A stretch of DNA of 56,025 nt from assembly GCA_004292955.1 (NCBI GenBank), contig RDXX01000034.1, positions 1 through 56,025 on the forward strand, written 5' to 3'. Under the pieces are notes generated by a model that had not been told where the DNA came from, made no database searches, and was given only the letters and a program-made list of their open reading frames with translations. Shown here one piece after another: positions 26,489 through 35,743 of the stretch; positions within the stretch are counted from its first letter, which is position 1, and the number at the start of each line of letters is the position of its first letter. Both the position numbers and the translations under genes were made by a program. This DNA is from Oscillatoriales cyanobacterium. GTDB taxonomy: Bacteria > Cyanobacteriota > Cyanobacteriia > Cyanobacteriales > Microcoleaceae.

Positions 26489-27354
26489 CAAAGAATTTAT
26501 TGTTTTTATTCTCCCAAATAACTAAGAAGAAACTGCACTCCCAAGAGCCAGAAACTCCTCAGAAGAAATTAGCGGCAATAGGATCTCAACTCCGGGAGTA
26601 CCGCGAACAGCAGTCGATTTCTTTGGACAGAGTAGCTGTCGTAACCATGATTCGGCGGAATCTGCTGCAAGCCATCGAAGACGGCCAACTCGACCAACTC
26701 CCCGAACCCGTCTACACTCAAGGTTTGATCAAGCGGTACGCCGAAGCAATGGGTTTGGACGGAACTCAGTTTGCCGACTTTTTCCCGATCGAACCGCCAC
26801 CGCGATCGACCACCAAGCTATCCTGGCAGAATGGGCCACAATTGCGGCCGATGCACCTGTACCTTTTTTACACATTTCTAATTATCTGTTCAGTCAATGT
26901 CTTATCTCAGTTGATGGGCGGTTCTCTGACAACAAAAAACGGTACGGGAACCAAAGAACTAGCTCTTGAGCAAGAACAAGCTCGTTTAGCCCAGAGCGCC
27001 TCAAAAAATCAGAAAGCCGATAGTTACGATGCTGTGGAAGCAGCAAGAACAGGTCAAAGTTTAGATAAATCTGGCAATAAACCAGTCATGGTTAACGTCA
27101 GTTTAAAAGACGAATCATGGATGAAGATTGAAGTTGATGGCAAACCCGAGTTTGAGGGAACTTTGCCTTCAGGAACTGTCCGCACCTGGCAGGCCCAAAA
27201 CAAATTGGTAGTTCTAGCTGGTAACGCCGGCGGTGTAATGATTGCTGTGAATAACGGACAAGCCGAACAACTCGGAGAATCTGGAGTTGCCAAACAAGTT
27301 GTTTTTACCGCCGACGAACTCAAGCCTTCAGCAAAGCCCAAAAATGAAGGATAA
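26485..27354 (+). CDS. rodZ: RodZ-like helix-turn-helix membrane protein
   Basis: A cell-shape/cytoskeleton linker of the RodZ family. ATG at 26485 overlaps the rluB stop by four bases and follows an AGGAG at about 26472; an earlier ATG would add 20 residues deep in rluB. Of 289 residues, about 28-95 form a Xre-type HTH (LREYREQQSISLDRVA, AIEDGQLDQLPEPVY), about 123-145 a membrane span, and about 198-275 a DUF4115 beta domain (SLKDESWMKIEVDG, SGTVRTWQA). The Thr/Lys-rich middle is disordered. The topology (HTH in, DUF4115 out) is the family norm. Confidence 0.9.
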   Translation: MTKNLLFLFSQITKKKLHSQEPETPQKKLAAIGSQLREYREQQSISLDRVAVVTMIRRNLLQAIEDGQLDQLPEPVYTQGLIKRYAEAMGLDGTQFADFFPIEPPPRSTTKLSWQNGPQLRPMHLYLFYTFLIICSVNVLSQLMGGSLTTKNGTGTKELALEQEQARLAQSASKNQKADSYDAVEAARTGQSLDKSGNKPVMVNVSLKDESWMKIEVDGKPEFEGTLPSGTVRTWQAQNKLVVLAGNAGGVMIAVNNGQAEQLGESGVAKQVVFTADELKPSAKPKNEG

Positions 27355-27356
27355 TC

Positions 27357-27494
27357 GGGCATCGGGCATCGGGCATTGGGCATGGGACATAGTTAATAGT
27401 TAATAGTTAGTCGTTAGTAGTTAGTCGTTTCTCTAATAACCAATGCCCTATGCCCTATGCCCTATGCCCAATTCCCAATGCCCAATTCCCAATT
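27357..27494. repeat. Tandem repeats (GGGCATC)n and (GCCCTAT)n/(CCCAATT)n
   Basis: 27357-27384 carries GGGCATC units and 27440-27494 carries CCCTATG and CCCAATT units of period 7, inverse to the first set. They separate convergent rodZ and malQ and could form a hairpin. Confidence 0.8.
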
Positions 27495-27495
27495 T

Positions 27496-29004
27496 TCAAT
27501 TTTTCTGGGGAGCGCGCCCGCAGATGTAAGTCATGGTTTTGAGCCGATCGCGCACCTCCCAATTCAAAGCTTCGCGCCGATACCGCCAGCCCCAATTTCC
27601 CTCTGCTTTCCCCGGAAAATTCATCCGCGCGTCGGTATCCAAACCCAACAAATCTTGAAAGGGCACGATCGCCAAATTAGCAATAGAAAACCAACCCATG
27701 CGGATTAAAGACCAGTGAATTCCTTGGGGATCGATGCAGCCCAAATAACGCAAAACCTCATCTCTTTCGTAGTTTTGCAGTTGATTGAACCAGCCAACAG
27801 TCGTGTCGTTGTCGTGGGTACCGGTGTAAACTACACAGTTACGAACATAATTGAAAGGCAAAAAAGGATCGCCAGGCCCCGCACCGAAAGCAAACTGCAA
27901 AATCTTCATTCCGGGAAACTCAAACCGATCGCGCAAAGCTTCCACTTCCGGAGTAATTACCCCCAAATCCTCAGCGATAATCGGCAAATTGCCGAACTTC
28001 TCGTTAATTACCTCAAACAAAGCCGTTCCCGGCGCATTAATCCACTCTCCGTCGATCGCAGTTTCCTGCCCGCGCTTCACCGCCCAGTAAGCATCAAATC
28101 CTCGAAAGTGGTCAATCCGAGTCACATCTACATAAGCGAAAATCGCCTCAAAACGCTGCACCCACCACTGAAAATTAGTTGCTTCCAAAGCCTCCCAATT
28201 GTAAACAGGATTGCCCCACAATTGACCTGTTGCGCTGAAGTAATCCGGCGGAACTCCCGCCATCAAAGCTGGTTCTCCAGTTGCTTCATCCAAACAAAAC
28301 AAGTCCGGATGCGACCACACATCAGCACTGTCGTGAGCGACATAAATCGGAATGTCACCAATAATTTTAATGTCGCGCAGGTTCGCATAGCGTTTCAACT
28401 CAGTCCACTGGCGGAAAAACTCGAACTGCACGTATTTGTAGTAATAAATCTCATTATGTAGCTCCTGCCGCCACTTGTCTAGCGCCTCCGGTTGGCGCTG
28501 TGCAATTTCTGGTTCCCAAGTGTGCCAGCTCGTGCCGTTGAAGCTGTCTTTTAGTGCCATAAATAAGGCATAATCTTCCAGCCAACTCGCTTTGCTCTCG
28601 CAAAAAGCCGAGAATTCTCTTTGCTGCACCGGCGATGCTTTCGCTTTGAAGTTTTCGCAGGCTTTTTTGAGCAGGGGTATTTTGTGTGCGATCGCGCGAT
28701 CGAATTCTACTGTATCCAGGGGAAATTCCGGCGAATGAGCTAAATCTTCATCGCTGAGCAATTGCTCGTCCCGCAGAATTTCCGGGCTCAGCATCAGCGG
28801 ATTTCCTGCCATTGCTGAATAGCACGAATAAGGAGAATTGCCGTATCCAGTCGGGCCCAGCGGCAATATCTGCCAGTATTGCTGGTCGCTCTCTACTAAA
28901 AAGTCAATAAAGCGATATGCTTCTATTCCCATATCCCCAACACCAAATCGGCTGGGAAAAGATGTCGGGTGGAGTAAAATGCCGCTAGCTCGGGGAAAAA
29001 GCAT
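27496..29004 (-). CDS. malQ: 4-alpha-glucanotransferase (amylomaltase / D-enzyme)
   Basis: A GH77 enzyme that transfers alpha-1,4-glucan segments during glycogen turnover. The 502-residue length is usual. Seen: LHPTSFPSRFGVGDMG at the N-terminus, LPLGPTGYGNSPY, RIDHFRGFDAYW (catalytic nucleophile Asp), AEDLGV (acid/base Glu) and YTGTHDNDT (third acidic residue). Plausible ATG start at the conserved N-terminus. Confidence 0.96.
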   Translation of the reverse strand: MLFPRASGILLHPTSFPSRFGVGDMGIEAYRFIDFLVESDQQYWQILPLGPTGYGNSPYSCYSAMAGNPLMLSPEILRDEQLLSDEDLAHSPEFPLDTVEFDRAIAHKIPLLKKACENFKAKASPVQQREFSAFCESKASWLEDYALFMALKDSFNGTSWHTWEPEIAQRQPEALDKWRQELHNEIYYYKYVQFEFFRQWTELKRYANLRDIKIIGDIPIYVAHDSADVWSHPDLFCLDEATGEPALMAGVPPDYFSATGQLWGNPVYNWEALEATNFQWWVQRFEAIFAYVDVTRIDHFRGFDAYWAVKRGQETAIDGEWINAPGTALFEVINEKFGNLPIIAEDLGVITPEVEALRDRFEFPGMKILQFAFGAGPGDPFLPFNYVRNCVVYTGTHDNDTTVGWFNQLQNYERDEVLRYLGCIDPQGIHWSLIRMGWFSIANLAIVPFQDLLGLDTDARMNFPGKAEGNWGWRYRREALNWEVRDRLKTMTYICGRAPQKN

Positions 29005-29204
29005 AATCTATCTAAAGATATAGGAGTTAAACATTGACAATTTGACCGATATTCCCTAGAGGTTAAACTTCGCAGTTTGTAGGGCGATTTTCAGGGCAAA
29101 TACTTTTGCGATTGTCTCATATTTTCTGCTGGAACGTGGCTAAATATTTGTGTCGCAATCTCATCACAAATGCTGAGGCGATCGCAAAACATCAAGCTCC
29201 CCAC

Positions 29205-29320
29205 TTACCAGAAAGAATTGGTTGAAAGCCGTAACCCCGATCGGGAGAAATTAAAATCAGACTATTCATTACTCCAATCCTCCGACTTAAGGGTAGAGGT
29301 CGCTCTCTGGGGGTCAACTG
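29205..29320 (+). repeat. Dispersed repeat, family 3, copy 2
   Basis: Begins TTACCAGAAAGAATTGGTTG and contains ATTCATTACTCCAATCCTCC; ends near GAGGTCGCTCTC followed by CAACTGTC units. Homologous to 17824-17930 and 35744-35848. Confidence 0.75.
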
Positions 29321-29787
29321 TCAAGTGTCAACTGTTGAAACCCTTGCCAGCACTGCGGTCAATTGAGATCTCTTACCCAGGATCGTTTGCTGCTGACTAT
29401 TTTGGTCGATCGCACCCAGTTTATGCACAAGTTTATTTATAACTTTTAAGTGGCTTTCGCTCTATCTGTCTGGAGTCGTACATTGCGATCTCCGGGCCAA
29501 ACATCAAACAAGTTCCCAAACAGGATGCAACTATATGTCCGCGTTCCAAACCCTGATGCAGTAAGCGATCCGATTTTAGATTTTAGATTCTTCGACCGGA
29601 GCGAGCGAACAAGTTTTAGACTTTAGCTTTACTCCACATATTCATCACCGGAGCAGAAACAGGAGTCTAAAATTTTTGGTTTTCTGCACACTCATAGCTT
29701 CAGGGGCTTGTACAGGTTTTTGGGCGGGGTCATTGATAATCCAAAATGGCATTAGCCCTCCTGCTCCTGAGAGCCAATGCACAAATC

Positions 29788-29823
29788 AGCCGACTGTTTT
29801 TGTATCTCAACAAACAGTCGGCT
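29788..29823. terminator. Hairpin downstream of psbY
   Basis: AGCCGACTGTTT and AAACAGTCGGCT form a perfect 12-bp stem about 27 bases after the psbY stop codon on the minus strand. There is no strong T-run. Probable terminator or mRNA 3' stabiliser. Confidence 0.65.
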
Positions 29824-29849
29824 GCAAAATTACGGTGAAAATGCTGAGT

Positions 29850-29975
29850 TTAAGTTTCCTTGTTCAACAATTTCTCAACTTGTTTGAGAGCTATAGTGCC
29901 GACATTGTAAGCAGCCCAGCCGCCCGCCAACAAAACCGGACTCAATACTATTAGTATGCGCCAGTCAAAATCCAT
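29850..29975 (-). CDS. psbY: Photosystem II protein PsbY
   Basis: A 41-residue single-span thylakoid protein at the edge of photosystem II, next to cytochrome b559. The sequence starts MDFDWRILIVLSPVLLAGG and continues WAAYNVGTIALKQVEKLL, matching the cyanobacterial PsbY pattern (MDWR start, one membrane helix with WAAxNxG, then an amphipathic xALxQxxxxL tail). A very strong Shine-Dalgarno, AGGAGGAG, lies six bases upstream of ATG. It is too short for ordinary ORF cut-offs. It lies downstream of the MinD-like gene on the same strand. Confidence 0.9.
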   Translation of the reverse strand: MDFDWRILIVLSPVLLAGGWAAYNVGTIALKQVEKLLNKET

Positions 29976-30141
29976 GAGTTCTCCTCCTAAAGTTTTTTAA
30001 CAAATTCTCATAATCTATTTGTATCTCATTTTGTCGCCATTCTCCTGACTCCTCAAGCAAATATTGTCGCCGAAAAAGTTCCTCCACAGCAAGGAGCGAT
30101 CGCGCTTGCAGGACATCGCGCCCCAGTAATTGAGACTGCAA
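29965..30141 (-). CDS. Small ORF between the MinD-like gene and psbY (hypothetical)
   Basis: A 58-codon frame beginning at TTG (QSQLLGRDVLQARSLLAVEE) and ending inside the psbY start (11-base overlap). It is helical and charged, with well-spaced Leu/Arg/Glu and an EWRQNEIQIDYENLLKNF tail. The frame is open from a stop at 30172-30174, so no ATG is available; TTG is the only common alternative start. Protein-like composition and the overlap with psbY support a real gene, but the start is uncertain and no family is recognised. Confidence 0.45.
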   Translation of the reverse strand: MQSQLLGRDVLQARSLLAVEELFRRQYLLEESGEWRQNEIQIDYENLLKNFRRRTHGF

Positions 30142-30181
30142 CTCGCTCTCGTCAACCTTGATCCGCTGTCCTTACACCAAA

Positions 30182-30940
30182 TTATCCCAAAATCTGCTTG
30201 GCAATCCCTTCCACCACTTGAGTTAGAGGGTCTTTAGGGAAGTGCAGGGCAAACACCCCCTTGCTGGCTAACAGCATCATCTTGTCGCTGTGGGGCAGCA
30301 CCCCTCCAACTGGGATGTTGTAAATACTCTCTACTTGCTGCTTCAAATCCTCGAAATCCAAGGATTCTGGCGCTTTGTTGATCGCGATCAAAATCTTGGG
30401 AACTTCTAATTTGCGGGCCACATCTACCGTGACAGCCGTTCCCTGAAAATCTTGCTGATCCGGACGCAGAATCAGCAGCAGGATATCCGAAATCGTGATG
30501 CTGAGAAGGGTTTCTTCGTTGAGTCCTGGGTGCGTGTCAATAAATAGGTAGTCTAAGTTCAGAACGTCGATCAGTTCTTGAAAGCCGTCGGTAAGCAGTC
30601 CCACGTCGTAGCCTTCCCGCAAAACTCGCGCTATCTCCCCTGCTTTAATGCTCGAAGGAATCAGATAGAGGCTGCCGTTACGGGCTAATTTTGGCAGCAG
30701 CGAACTCACATTGTAAGCCGTATCCGAGATCGGACACCTGCCCCACAGGTAATCGTTGAGGCAGCGATCCATGTTGTTCTCGCTGAAACCGAACAGCACG
30801 TGAATCCCGGGCGATTGAATGTCTGTGTCCACAATGGCGACCCTGTTTCCGCCGCGAGCGATAATAGATGCCAGGTTTGCAGTCATGTTAGATTTGCCAG
30901 TGCCACCCCGGTAAGAGTGGACAGAGATGATTTTGGACAT
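30182..30940 (-). CDS. MinD/ParA-like P-loop ATPase
   Basis: A deviant-Walker ATPase of the SIMIBI class. ATG at 30940 (MSKIISVHSYRGGTGKSN) is preferred over one nine codons upstream. The Walker A is YRGGTGKS, with Arg in place of the usual Lys of KGGxGKT; the segment IVDTDIQSPGIHVLFG holds A-prime, and FIDTHPGL is Walker B. Gln/Pro motifs RPDQQDFQGT are as in MinD relatives. There is no C-terminal amphipathic targeting helix. It could position or regulate a membrane complex; the neighbouring CHASE2 protein on the same strand is a candidate partner. Confidence 0.85.
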   Translation of the reverse strand: MSKIISVHSYRGGTGKSNMTANLASIIARGGNRVAIVDTDIQSPGIHVLFGFSENNMDRCLNDYLWGRCPISDTAYNVSSLLPKLARNGSLYLIPSSIKAGEIARVLREGYDVGLLTDGFQELIDVLNLDYLFIDTHPGLNEETLLSITISDILLLILRPDQQDFQGTAVTVDVARKLEVPKILIAINKAPESLDFEDLKQQVESIYNIPVGGVLPHSDKMMLLASKGVFALHFPKDPLTQVVEGIAKQILG

Positions 30941-31328
30941 GATAGGCGTATTGCAAAGATTAAACAATTATCTCTTTAAGTCTAATCATTTATGGACTTT
31001 CAAGTTTTTGAGATGCTGGACTTTTATTGAGATCGGTTGTTGATGTATGTGCTGTATAGGTGGGAACCCTGCTTAGCTGCGAAGTCTGCCCATCAATCAG
31101 ACTCTAGAAACTAAGGAATTCATGAGAGGCGTATCAGACTGTAGTCTACAACCAACAGTAATCTCAACAACCTGATTTGTAAGATAGAGGGCGTAGTAGT
31201 TCGCCCACTAGGTGTAACAGCGTAAAAACGGAATGCAAGTCATATTTGACGATAAGTTCTACAACTATGACGGGTAGAAACGAAGAGCATCAATTATTAT
31301 GTAATTCGTGATTGCATCAAGTTCTCTA
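30941..31328. other. Intergenic region, nothing recognised
   Basis: Between two minus-strand genes. A short complementarity GGGCG...CGCCC (31189-31212) and direct TCAGACT motifs occur, but there is no ORF, tRNA or known element. The promoter of the MinD-like gene is expected here. Confidence 0.5.
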
Positions 31329-33140
31329 TCAATCTTCCTTGCCTGTCAAATCCTCCTGGTCTGTTAAAGTATCCATCTTTTCATCTTTTATCCTCTTGTC
31401 TGCGCTCCTGCGCTGCCGCATCTGCTTTGCCCTGGCTTGCAAATCGCTGAACCCCTCATCGGGTTCGGTTTCGCCAGAACTAGCACTCGTACCAGGATCG
31501 ATCGCGCTTTCTGTTTTTGAGTCGCTTTCCGATGCAGTCGCGGCGGCCCGCTGCTTCTGCTGTTTGGCTTTTAGCTGCAACTGAGCTAAGAATTCGTCTG
31601 CCTCGCTTTGGGCCTGGGGAAGAGCCGCAGCACCGAGCGTTATTTCTTGGGGATCCGACGGAGTTTTTTCAGAGGTATCTTTTTTGCTACTTTTGAGTTC
31701 ATCTTTTTTGAGCTGCAATTCTTTAAAGAAATCTGATTCTACAATGTCTGCAACTTGTTGTTCTTTTTGGGCTTGGTCTATTTCGATTTTGAATACTTGT
31801 TTTACGCGATCGGTAATTGCTTTCCCGTATGCCGATTTATTAAATCTGTCTGCTGATACAATGCTGCCACCAGTTAGAATTAATGCTAAGGCTGGCGCTG
31901 CTACAGGCACCCACCCTCCCAACAGAAAAATCCCAAAACCGATCGCGCCACACCCCGACAGTATTGCTGCGAATGTCAGCGCCAGCTTCCATGGGTGAGC
32001 CATCCGCGATGCCATGGTTCCTCCCACAATTGACCATCCTGCAATCCACAGGATTTCTGCCCATTCCGGCCAAAACCAAAACATCGGTCTCTTGTCTAAA
32101 ACAGCACTCAAAATTTGGCTAATTACTTGTGCGTGTACCACGATCCCCGGCATGAATTGGTTTTTTTGCTGCTGCCCACTGTAAGGAGTATAAAATACAT
32201 CTTTAACGGTTTCTGTGGTGTAACCGATCAGCACTATTTTATCTTTAACTAAATTCGGACTGACTTTCCCTTGTAAAACATCGGTAATTGTGACTTTGTT
32301 TGCGACTTGGCTCCTGGAGTGATAATTAATTAGTATTTGATATCCCCTCGCATCGACATTGCTATATCCTCCGTCATTGCTTTTTAATTTTTTAAATTTG
32401 GTTTTTCCCAGCCATAAAGATTGATCTGCTGCCAGTCTGGGAAAAATTTTATACTTTTGCAGGTAGCGGAGTGATAGCTGGAGGTTGAAGGAAGTTAAAA
32501 CTTGAGAATTGTCATTGCAAAGATGTTTTTCTACCGAATTATCGCCCTTAATTATCGGTGGTTTCATAAATAATAAAGCCCTGCGGAGTATGCCGCCCGG
32601 ATCGATTCCAAAATCTGCAAATCCCACCCGGTTTGCTGACATTCCCGGAGGAGGGGGAGAACCGGGAGTGTCGGGGCCTCCGTCGGTGACTAAACATACC
32701 CCGATAATTCGATCGCTTTTTTGTAAAACTTTAGTTAATTCCTCACGCCCCTCTCCTAAAGGTACATCTCGCAGTACGTCTAAGCCGATGACTGTCGGCT
32801 GCATTTTTTCTAGTTTTTGTAATATTTCAGCTATTTTGCGATCGGATATCGGCCATTGCTTTAGTTTCTGAATATCTGCTTCGGTAATCCCCACAATTAG
32901 CAAGCGCGGGTCTGGCTTTTCGTCGGGACGCCATCTCAGCATTTGGTCGTAAGCGCTTAATTCTACTGGTTCCAGTATTCCTAGGTGTCTAGTCCCGACC
33001 AACGATAATGTTACTGCCGCGGTGGCAATTAATACAGAGCTAACAACTGTTAGTGATGGTTTATACAGTTGACTCAATTGAGCCGCTGCCGAACGAATTT
33101 TGTCAGATAGAAATTTGTTAGATATTTTAGTCATTGCCAC
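31329..33140 (-). CDS. CHASE2-domain membrane sensor protein without effector domain
   Basis: A 603-residue membrane protein. A first membrane span (about 27-48) leads into an extracytoplasmic CHASE2 domain (about 50-345; AYDQMLRWRPDEKPDPRLLI, VIGLDVLRD, KIVLIGYTTETVKDVFYTPY). Three spans follow (about 350-435). The cytoplasmic tail (436-603) is coiled and charged, rich in Gln/Lys/Glu/Ser, with no kinase, cyclase or adenylate domain. CHASE2 normally feeds such effectors, so this one may signal through a protein partner. The MinD-like ATPase lies downstream on the same strand, and DUF928 genes are divergent. Confidence 0.88.
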   Translation of the reverse strand: MAMTKISNKFLSDKIRSAAAQLSQLYKPSLTVVSSVLIATAAVTLSLVGTRHLGILEPVELSAYDQMLRWRPDEKPDPRLLIVGITEADIQKLKQWPISDRKIAEILQKLEKMQPTVIGLDVLRDVPLGEGREELTKVLQKSDRIIGVCLVTDGGPDTPGSPPPPGMSANRVGFADFGIDPGGILRRALLFMKPPIIKGDNSVEKHLCNDNSQVLTSFNLQLSLRYLQKYKIFPRLAADQSLWLGKTKFKKLKSNDGGYSNVDARGYQILINYHSRSQVANKVTITDVLQGKVSPNLVKDKIVLIGYTTETVKDVFYTPYSGQQQKNQFMPGIVVHAQVISQILSAVLDKRPMFWFWPEWAEILWIAGWSIVGGTMASRMAHPWKLALTFAAILSGCGAIGFGIFLLGGWVPVAAPALALILTGGSIVSADRFNKSAYGKAITDRVKQVFKIEIDQAQKEQQVADIVESDFFKELQLKKDELKSSKKDTSEKTPSDPQEITLGAAALPQAQSEADEFLAQLQLKAKQQKQRAAATASESDSKTESAIDPGTSASSGETEPDEGFSDLQARAKQMRQRRSADKRIKDEKMDTLTDQEDLTGKED

Positions 33141-33446
33141 AATATAAAATTTTGACTCGTTTCACCGAACAGCAGTTATGTTGCTTGTCGGCACCTACAC
33201 GAGACTTCCTCCATCTTAGAACACCCGGAAACTCCGACCGATTTGTAACAAAACTTTACATTTCGCTACCAGCGAAATGTATATGGAATAACAGTCGCGA
33301 CCTCGACCGCTGGATTTACCGTCCCCAGAATCCAGTTGCAGCTCCAATTAATTAATGTTATTGATTTGTCAAGGTTCAAATTCTGTATCTGCGGTGTGAG
33401 ACTAGCTTCTCAAAAATATTGGTCGCCAGCAGGGAGAAAAAATTTA
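33141..33446. promoter_or_regulatory. Divergent intergenic region with perfect hairpin
   Basis: ACATTTCGCT-acc-AGCGAAATGT at 33258-33280 is a perfect 10-bp inverted repeat with a three-base loop, about 120 bases upstream of the CHASE2 start. It could be an operator or a terminator. The remainder shows no gene and appears to include the decayed 5' part of the neighbouring pseudogene. Confidence 0.45.
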
Positions 33447-33854
33447 TGTACCAAAAAACATTTAAAGTTGATGAATCCGGGATTGTTGAAATTAGCATTC
33501 TCGCTACGGGGGACAGCAACAAATCACTAGAAGTTGGCAAGCGTTACGTGCGATCGTTTTCGATGATTTGCGAACCAGACGCTCGATCGGCAGATGGCAG
33601 ATACAGTTGTTAAAGGGTTCGTAGAGCGCATCGCACCCCAGCCAACTCTCAATAGCGATTTGGCAAATCCCGACCCGATGACGTGGCTCGAAGTTTATGC
33701 TAAAAATGAGATTTGGTACGAAACTCTCGCTACTTGAACCCAAATGCGGCGACAGACACCGAGATATGCGAGACCCAGAGCCAAGTAGACCTAATTGTTT
33801 CAGTCCCAAGGACTGGAATCAGTGGTAGGTCAATCGCTGGTTGAGTCTCTTTAA
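33447..33854 (+). pseudogene. DUF928 pseudogene
   Basis: A decayed copy of the three downstream paralogues. YQKTFKVDESGIVEISI and LEVGKRYVRSFSMICEPDAR match their middle. A frameshift near 33595 moves to a frame reading VVKGFVERIAPQPTLNSDLA and ANPDPM. TGA at 33735-33737 then breaks it, and the tail (LESVVGQSLVESL) reaches TAA at 33852-33854 through further stops. The signal peptide and N-terminal third are absent. Confidence 0.88.
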
Positions 33855-33995
33855 AAATCGCTATTTATTGAACTTTTTTCCTTCTTTTGATGGCGATGCG
33901 AACAATCAAAACTTGACCGGATCGCGCCCGGGCTGAGAACTCCAGACTAACAGTAGAGACGCGATCTATAATATATCTATAAGGTTGGTGAAAAA

Positions 33996-34733
33996 ATGAA
34001 ACGTTTTCTACATTTTACTGCACTCGCGATCGCTGTATGTGCGATCGCACTTAGTGTCCCCAGTTTCCTGCCACCGATGCAGGCAGTGCCTGCACCAATG
34101 CTGCTGAGTCAGAATGTTAAATTTAAACCTCCCGATGTAGACGCCCCCGACAACAGGCAATCGGCGACGCATCGAGGGAATGCTTGTCCGCAGGATTTAT
34201 CTATTGTTCCTTTAATACCTAAAAGCAATGATGGTTTAACCATAGCAGAATCGCCAACATTCTTGGCCTATGTTTCTCACCCTTCGACTCAAGTGGAGTT
34301 TACATTGCAAGCTGACGATGGAAAAGGAATCGATGCTTATAAAACGACTTTCAAAGTTGACAAACCGGGGATAATAGAAGTCAGTATTCCCAACAAAGGG
34401 GAGGGCAAAAAAACTCTGGAGGTTAACCAGCGGTATCAGTGGTCGTTTTCCGTGGCTTGCAATGACGATCCGTCGGGAAATTATTTTGTTAAAGGGTTTG
34501 TGAAGCGCATTGAACCCGAGGAAACTCTCAAGAAAAATTTGGCAAATCCTGACCCTATGGCTAGGGCTATCGCTTATGCTGAAAATAATATTTGGTACGA
34601 TACAATTGGTACTCTAGCCCAAATGCGGCGAGGATCACCCAATGATGCGAGTCTGAGGGCCGAGTGGAAGCAATTGTTGCAGTCCCAAAAACTCGAATCA
34701 GTTGCCGATCAACCGCTAGGTCAGTCTTTTTAA
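33996..34733 (+). CDS. Secreted DUF928 protein, paralogue 1
   Basis: A 245-residue exported protein. Residues 1-33 form a signal peptide (KRFLHFTALAIAVCAIAL, then a Pro-containing cleavage region ending MQAVPA). The DUF928 pattern follows: Cys at CPQDLSIVPLIPKS, GLTIAESPTFLAYVS (about 82-97), TTFKVDKPGIIEVSIP, YQWSFSVACNDD and a helical C-terminus with NNIWYDTIGTLAQMR. The two Cys could pair. Function is unknown; in cyanobacteria the family is often near CHASE2 or CHAT-TPR genes and secreted haemagglutinin-type proteins. First of three intact tandem copies. Confidence 0.87.
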   Translation: MKRFLHFTALAIAVCAIALSVPSFLPPMQAVPAPMLLSQNVKFKPPDVDAPDNRQSATHRGNACPQDLSIVPLIPKSNDGLTIAESPTFLAYVSHPSTQVEFTLQADDGKGIDAYKTTFKVDKPGIIEVSIPNKGEGKKTLEVNQRYQWSFSVACNDDPSGNYFVKGFVKRIEPEETLKKNLANPDPMARAIAYAENNIWYDTIGTLAQMRRGSPNDASLRAEWKQLLQSQKLESVADQPLGQSF

Positions 34734-34876
34734 GCCTCCCTATTTCTCAAGGCTTTCTTTTGTCCTTCTTCTGAGGCTGTGAAGATTGACAAATTAAACC
34801 GATCGCCCGCTGCGATTCTTACTCCTAGTCTGGAGTAAAAATCCGAACCCTGATTTTATTCTATCTGGTGAAAAAA

Positions 34877-35611
34877 ATGAAACGTTTTCTACATTTTACT
34901 GCACTGGCGATCGCTGTATTGGCGATCGCAATTACTGTCCCCAGCTTGTTTTCACCGATGCAGGCTGTCCCTGCACCAACTCCCCTGGGTCAGAATGTTA
35001 ATTTCACACCCCCAGAGGTCACAGCCCCCGAGAACCGCCAAGGGGGAGCGCATCGAGGCTGTCAGTTGCAGGATGGTTTATCGATTACTCCCTTAATACC
35101 TGAAAGCAATATTGGCTTAACCCTCACAGAGTCGCCAACATTTTTTGTCTATGTTTCTCAACCGGCGGCTCAAGTAGAGTTTGTTTTGCTAAACGAAGAT
35201 GAATCCGAAGTAGTCTACGAATCTAGTTTAAAAGTTGACAAAGCTGGAATTGTGGGAGTTAGCCTTTCTGACAAAGGTAAGACAAAAAATATTGAGGTTG
35301 GTAAGCGATATGTCTGGTCGTTTGCACTGGCTTGCGATCCTCAGGAACGATCGGGAGATTATATTATTAAAGGATGGATGCAGCGAGTTGAACCGCAAGG
35401 AACTCTCAAGAGCGCTTTGGCAAATCCCGACCCGAGGGCGAAGCTGATCGCTTATGCTAAAAATGGCATTTGGTACGAGACTCTGGCGACTTTAGCCCAA
35501 ATGCGTAGTGTCGCACCCGATGATGCGCGGCTGAAGACTGAGTGGACGCAATTGTTGAAGTCCCAAAAACTCGAAGCAGTCGCCGATAAACCCCTAGTTC
35601 AGCCTCTTTAA
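34877..35611 (+). CDS. Secreted DUF928 protein, paralogue 2
   Basis: 244 residues from ATG 34877, which aligns with the start of the other copies; a GTG three codons upstream is also in frame. It has a signal peptide like paralogue 1, then CQLQDGLSITPLIPES, GLTLTESPTFFVYVS, LKVDKAGIVGVSLSDK and a C-terminal NGIWYETLATLAQMRS. The spacer before it and the one after it share sequence (TTGACAAATTAA, CGATCGCCCGCTGCGATT), so genes and spacers were duplicated together. Confidence 0.87.
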   Translation: MKRFLHFTALAIAVLAIAITVPSLFSPMQAVPAPTPLGQNVNFTPPEVTAPENRQGGAHRGCQLQDGLSITPLIPESNIGLTLTESPTFFVYVSQPAAQVEFVLLNEDESEVVYESSLKVDKAGIVGVSLSDKGKTKNIEVGKRYVWSFALACDPQERSGDYIIKGWMQRVEPQGTLKSALANPDPRAKLIAYAKNGIWYETLATLAQMRSVAPDDARLKTEWTQLLKSQKLEAVADKPLVQPL

Positions 35612-35743
35612 GCGTCCCGATTTCTCAAGGCTTAATTTGTCCTTCTTATGAGAATCTGAAGATTGACAAATTAAGCCGATCGCCCGCTGCGATTCAAACT
35701 CCTAGGGATGATTCATTCAGTTGACAGTTGACCGCTTGACAGT

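Larger units (their letters stand above)
29005..29849. other. Long intergenic region with repeat copy, no gene
   Basis: Between malQ and psbY, which are both on the minus strand. It holds a copy of dispersed repeat family 3 (29205-29320), TTTTAGATTTTAGATT-type units (29572-29630) and the psbY-side hairpin. Two plus-strand frames of about 90 codons cross it; one is built on the repeat, the other has no motif. I see no credible ORF. Confidence 0.6.

Noticed and set aside
27715..28461. 248-codon plus-strand frame opposite malQ
   Set aside because: A long but antisense shadow of a clear GH77 gene; no motif.
29170..29442. 90-codon plus-strand frame
   Set aside because: It lies on dispersed repeat family 3, whose other copies have no such frame.
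29676..29954. 92-codon plus-strand frame
   Set aside because: It is antisense to psbY and its terminator hairpin and has no family motif.
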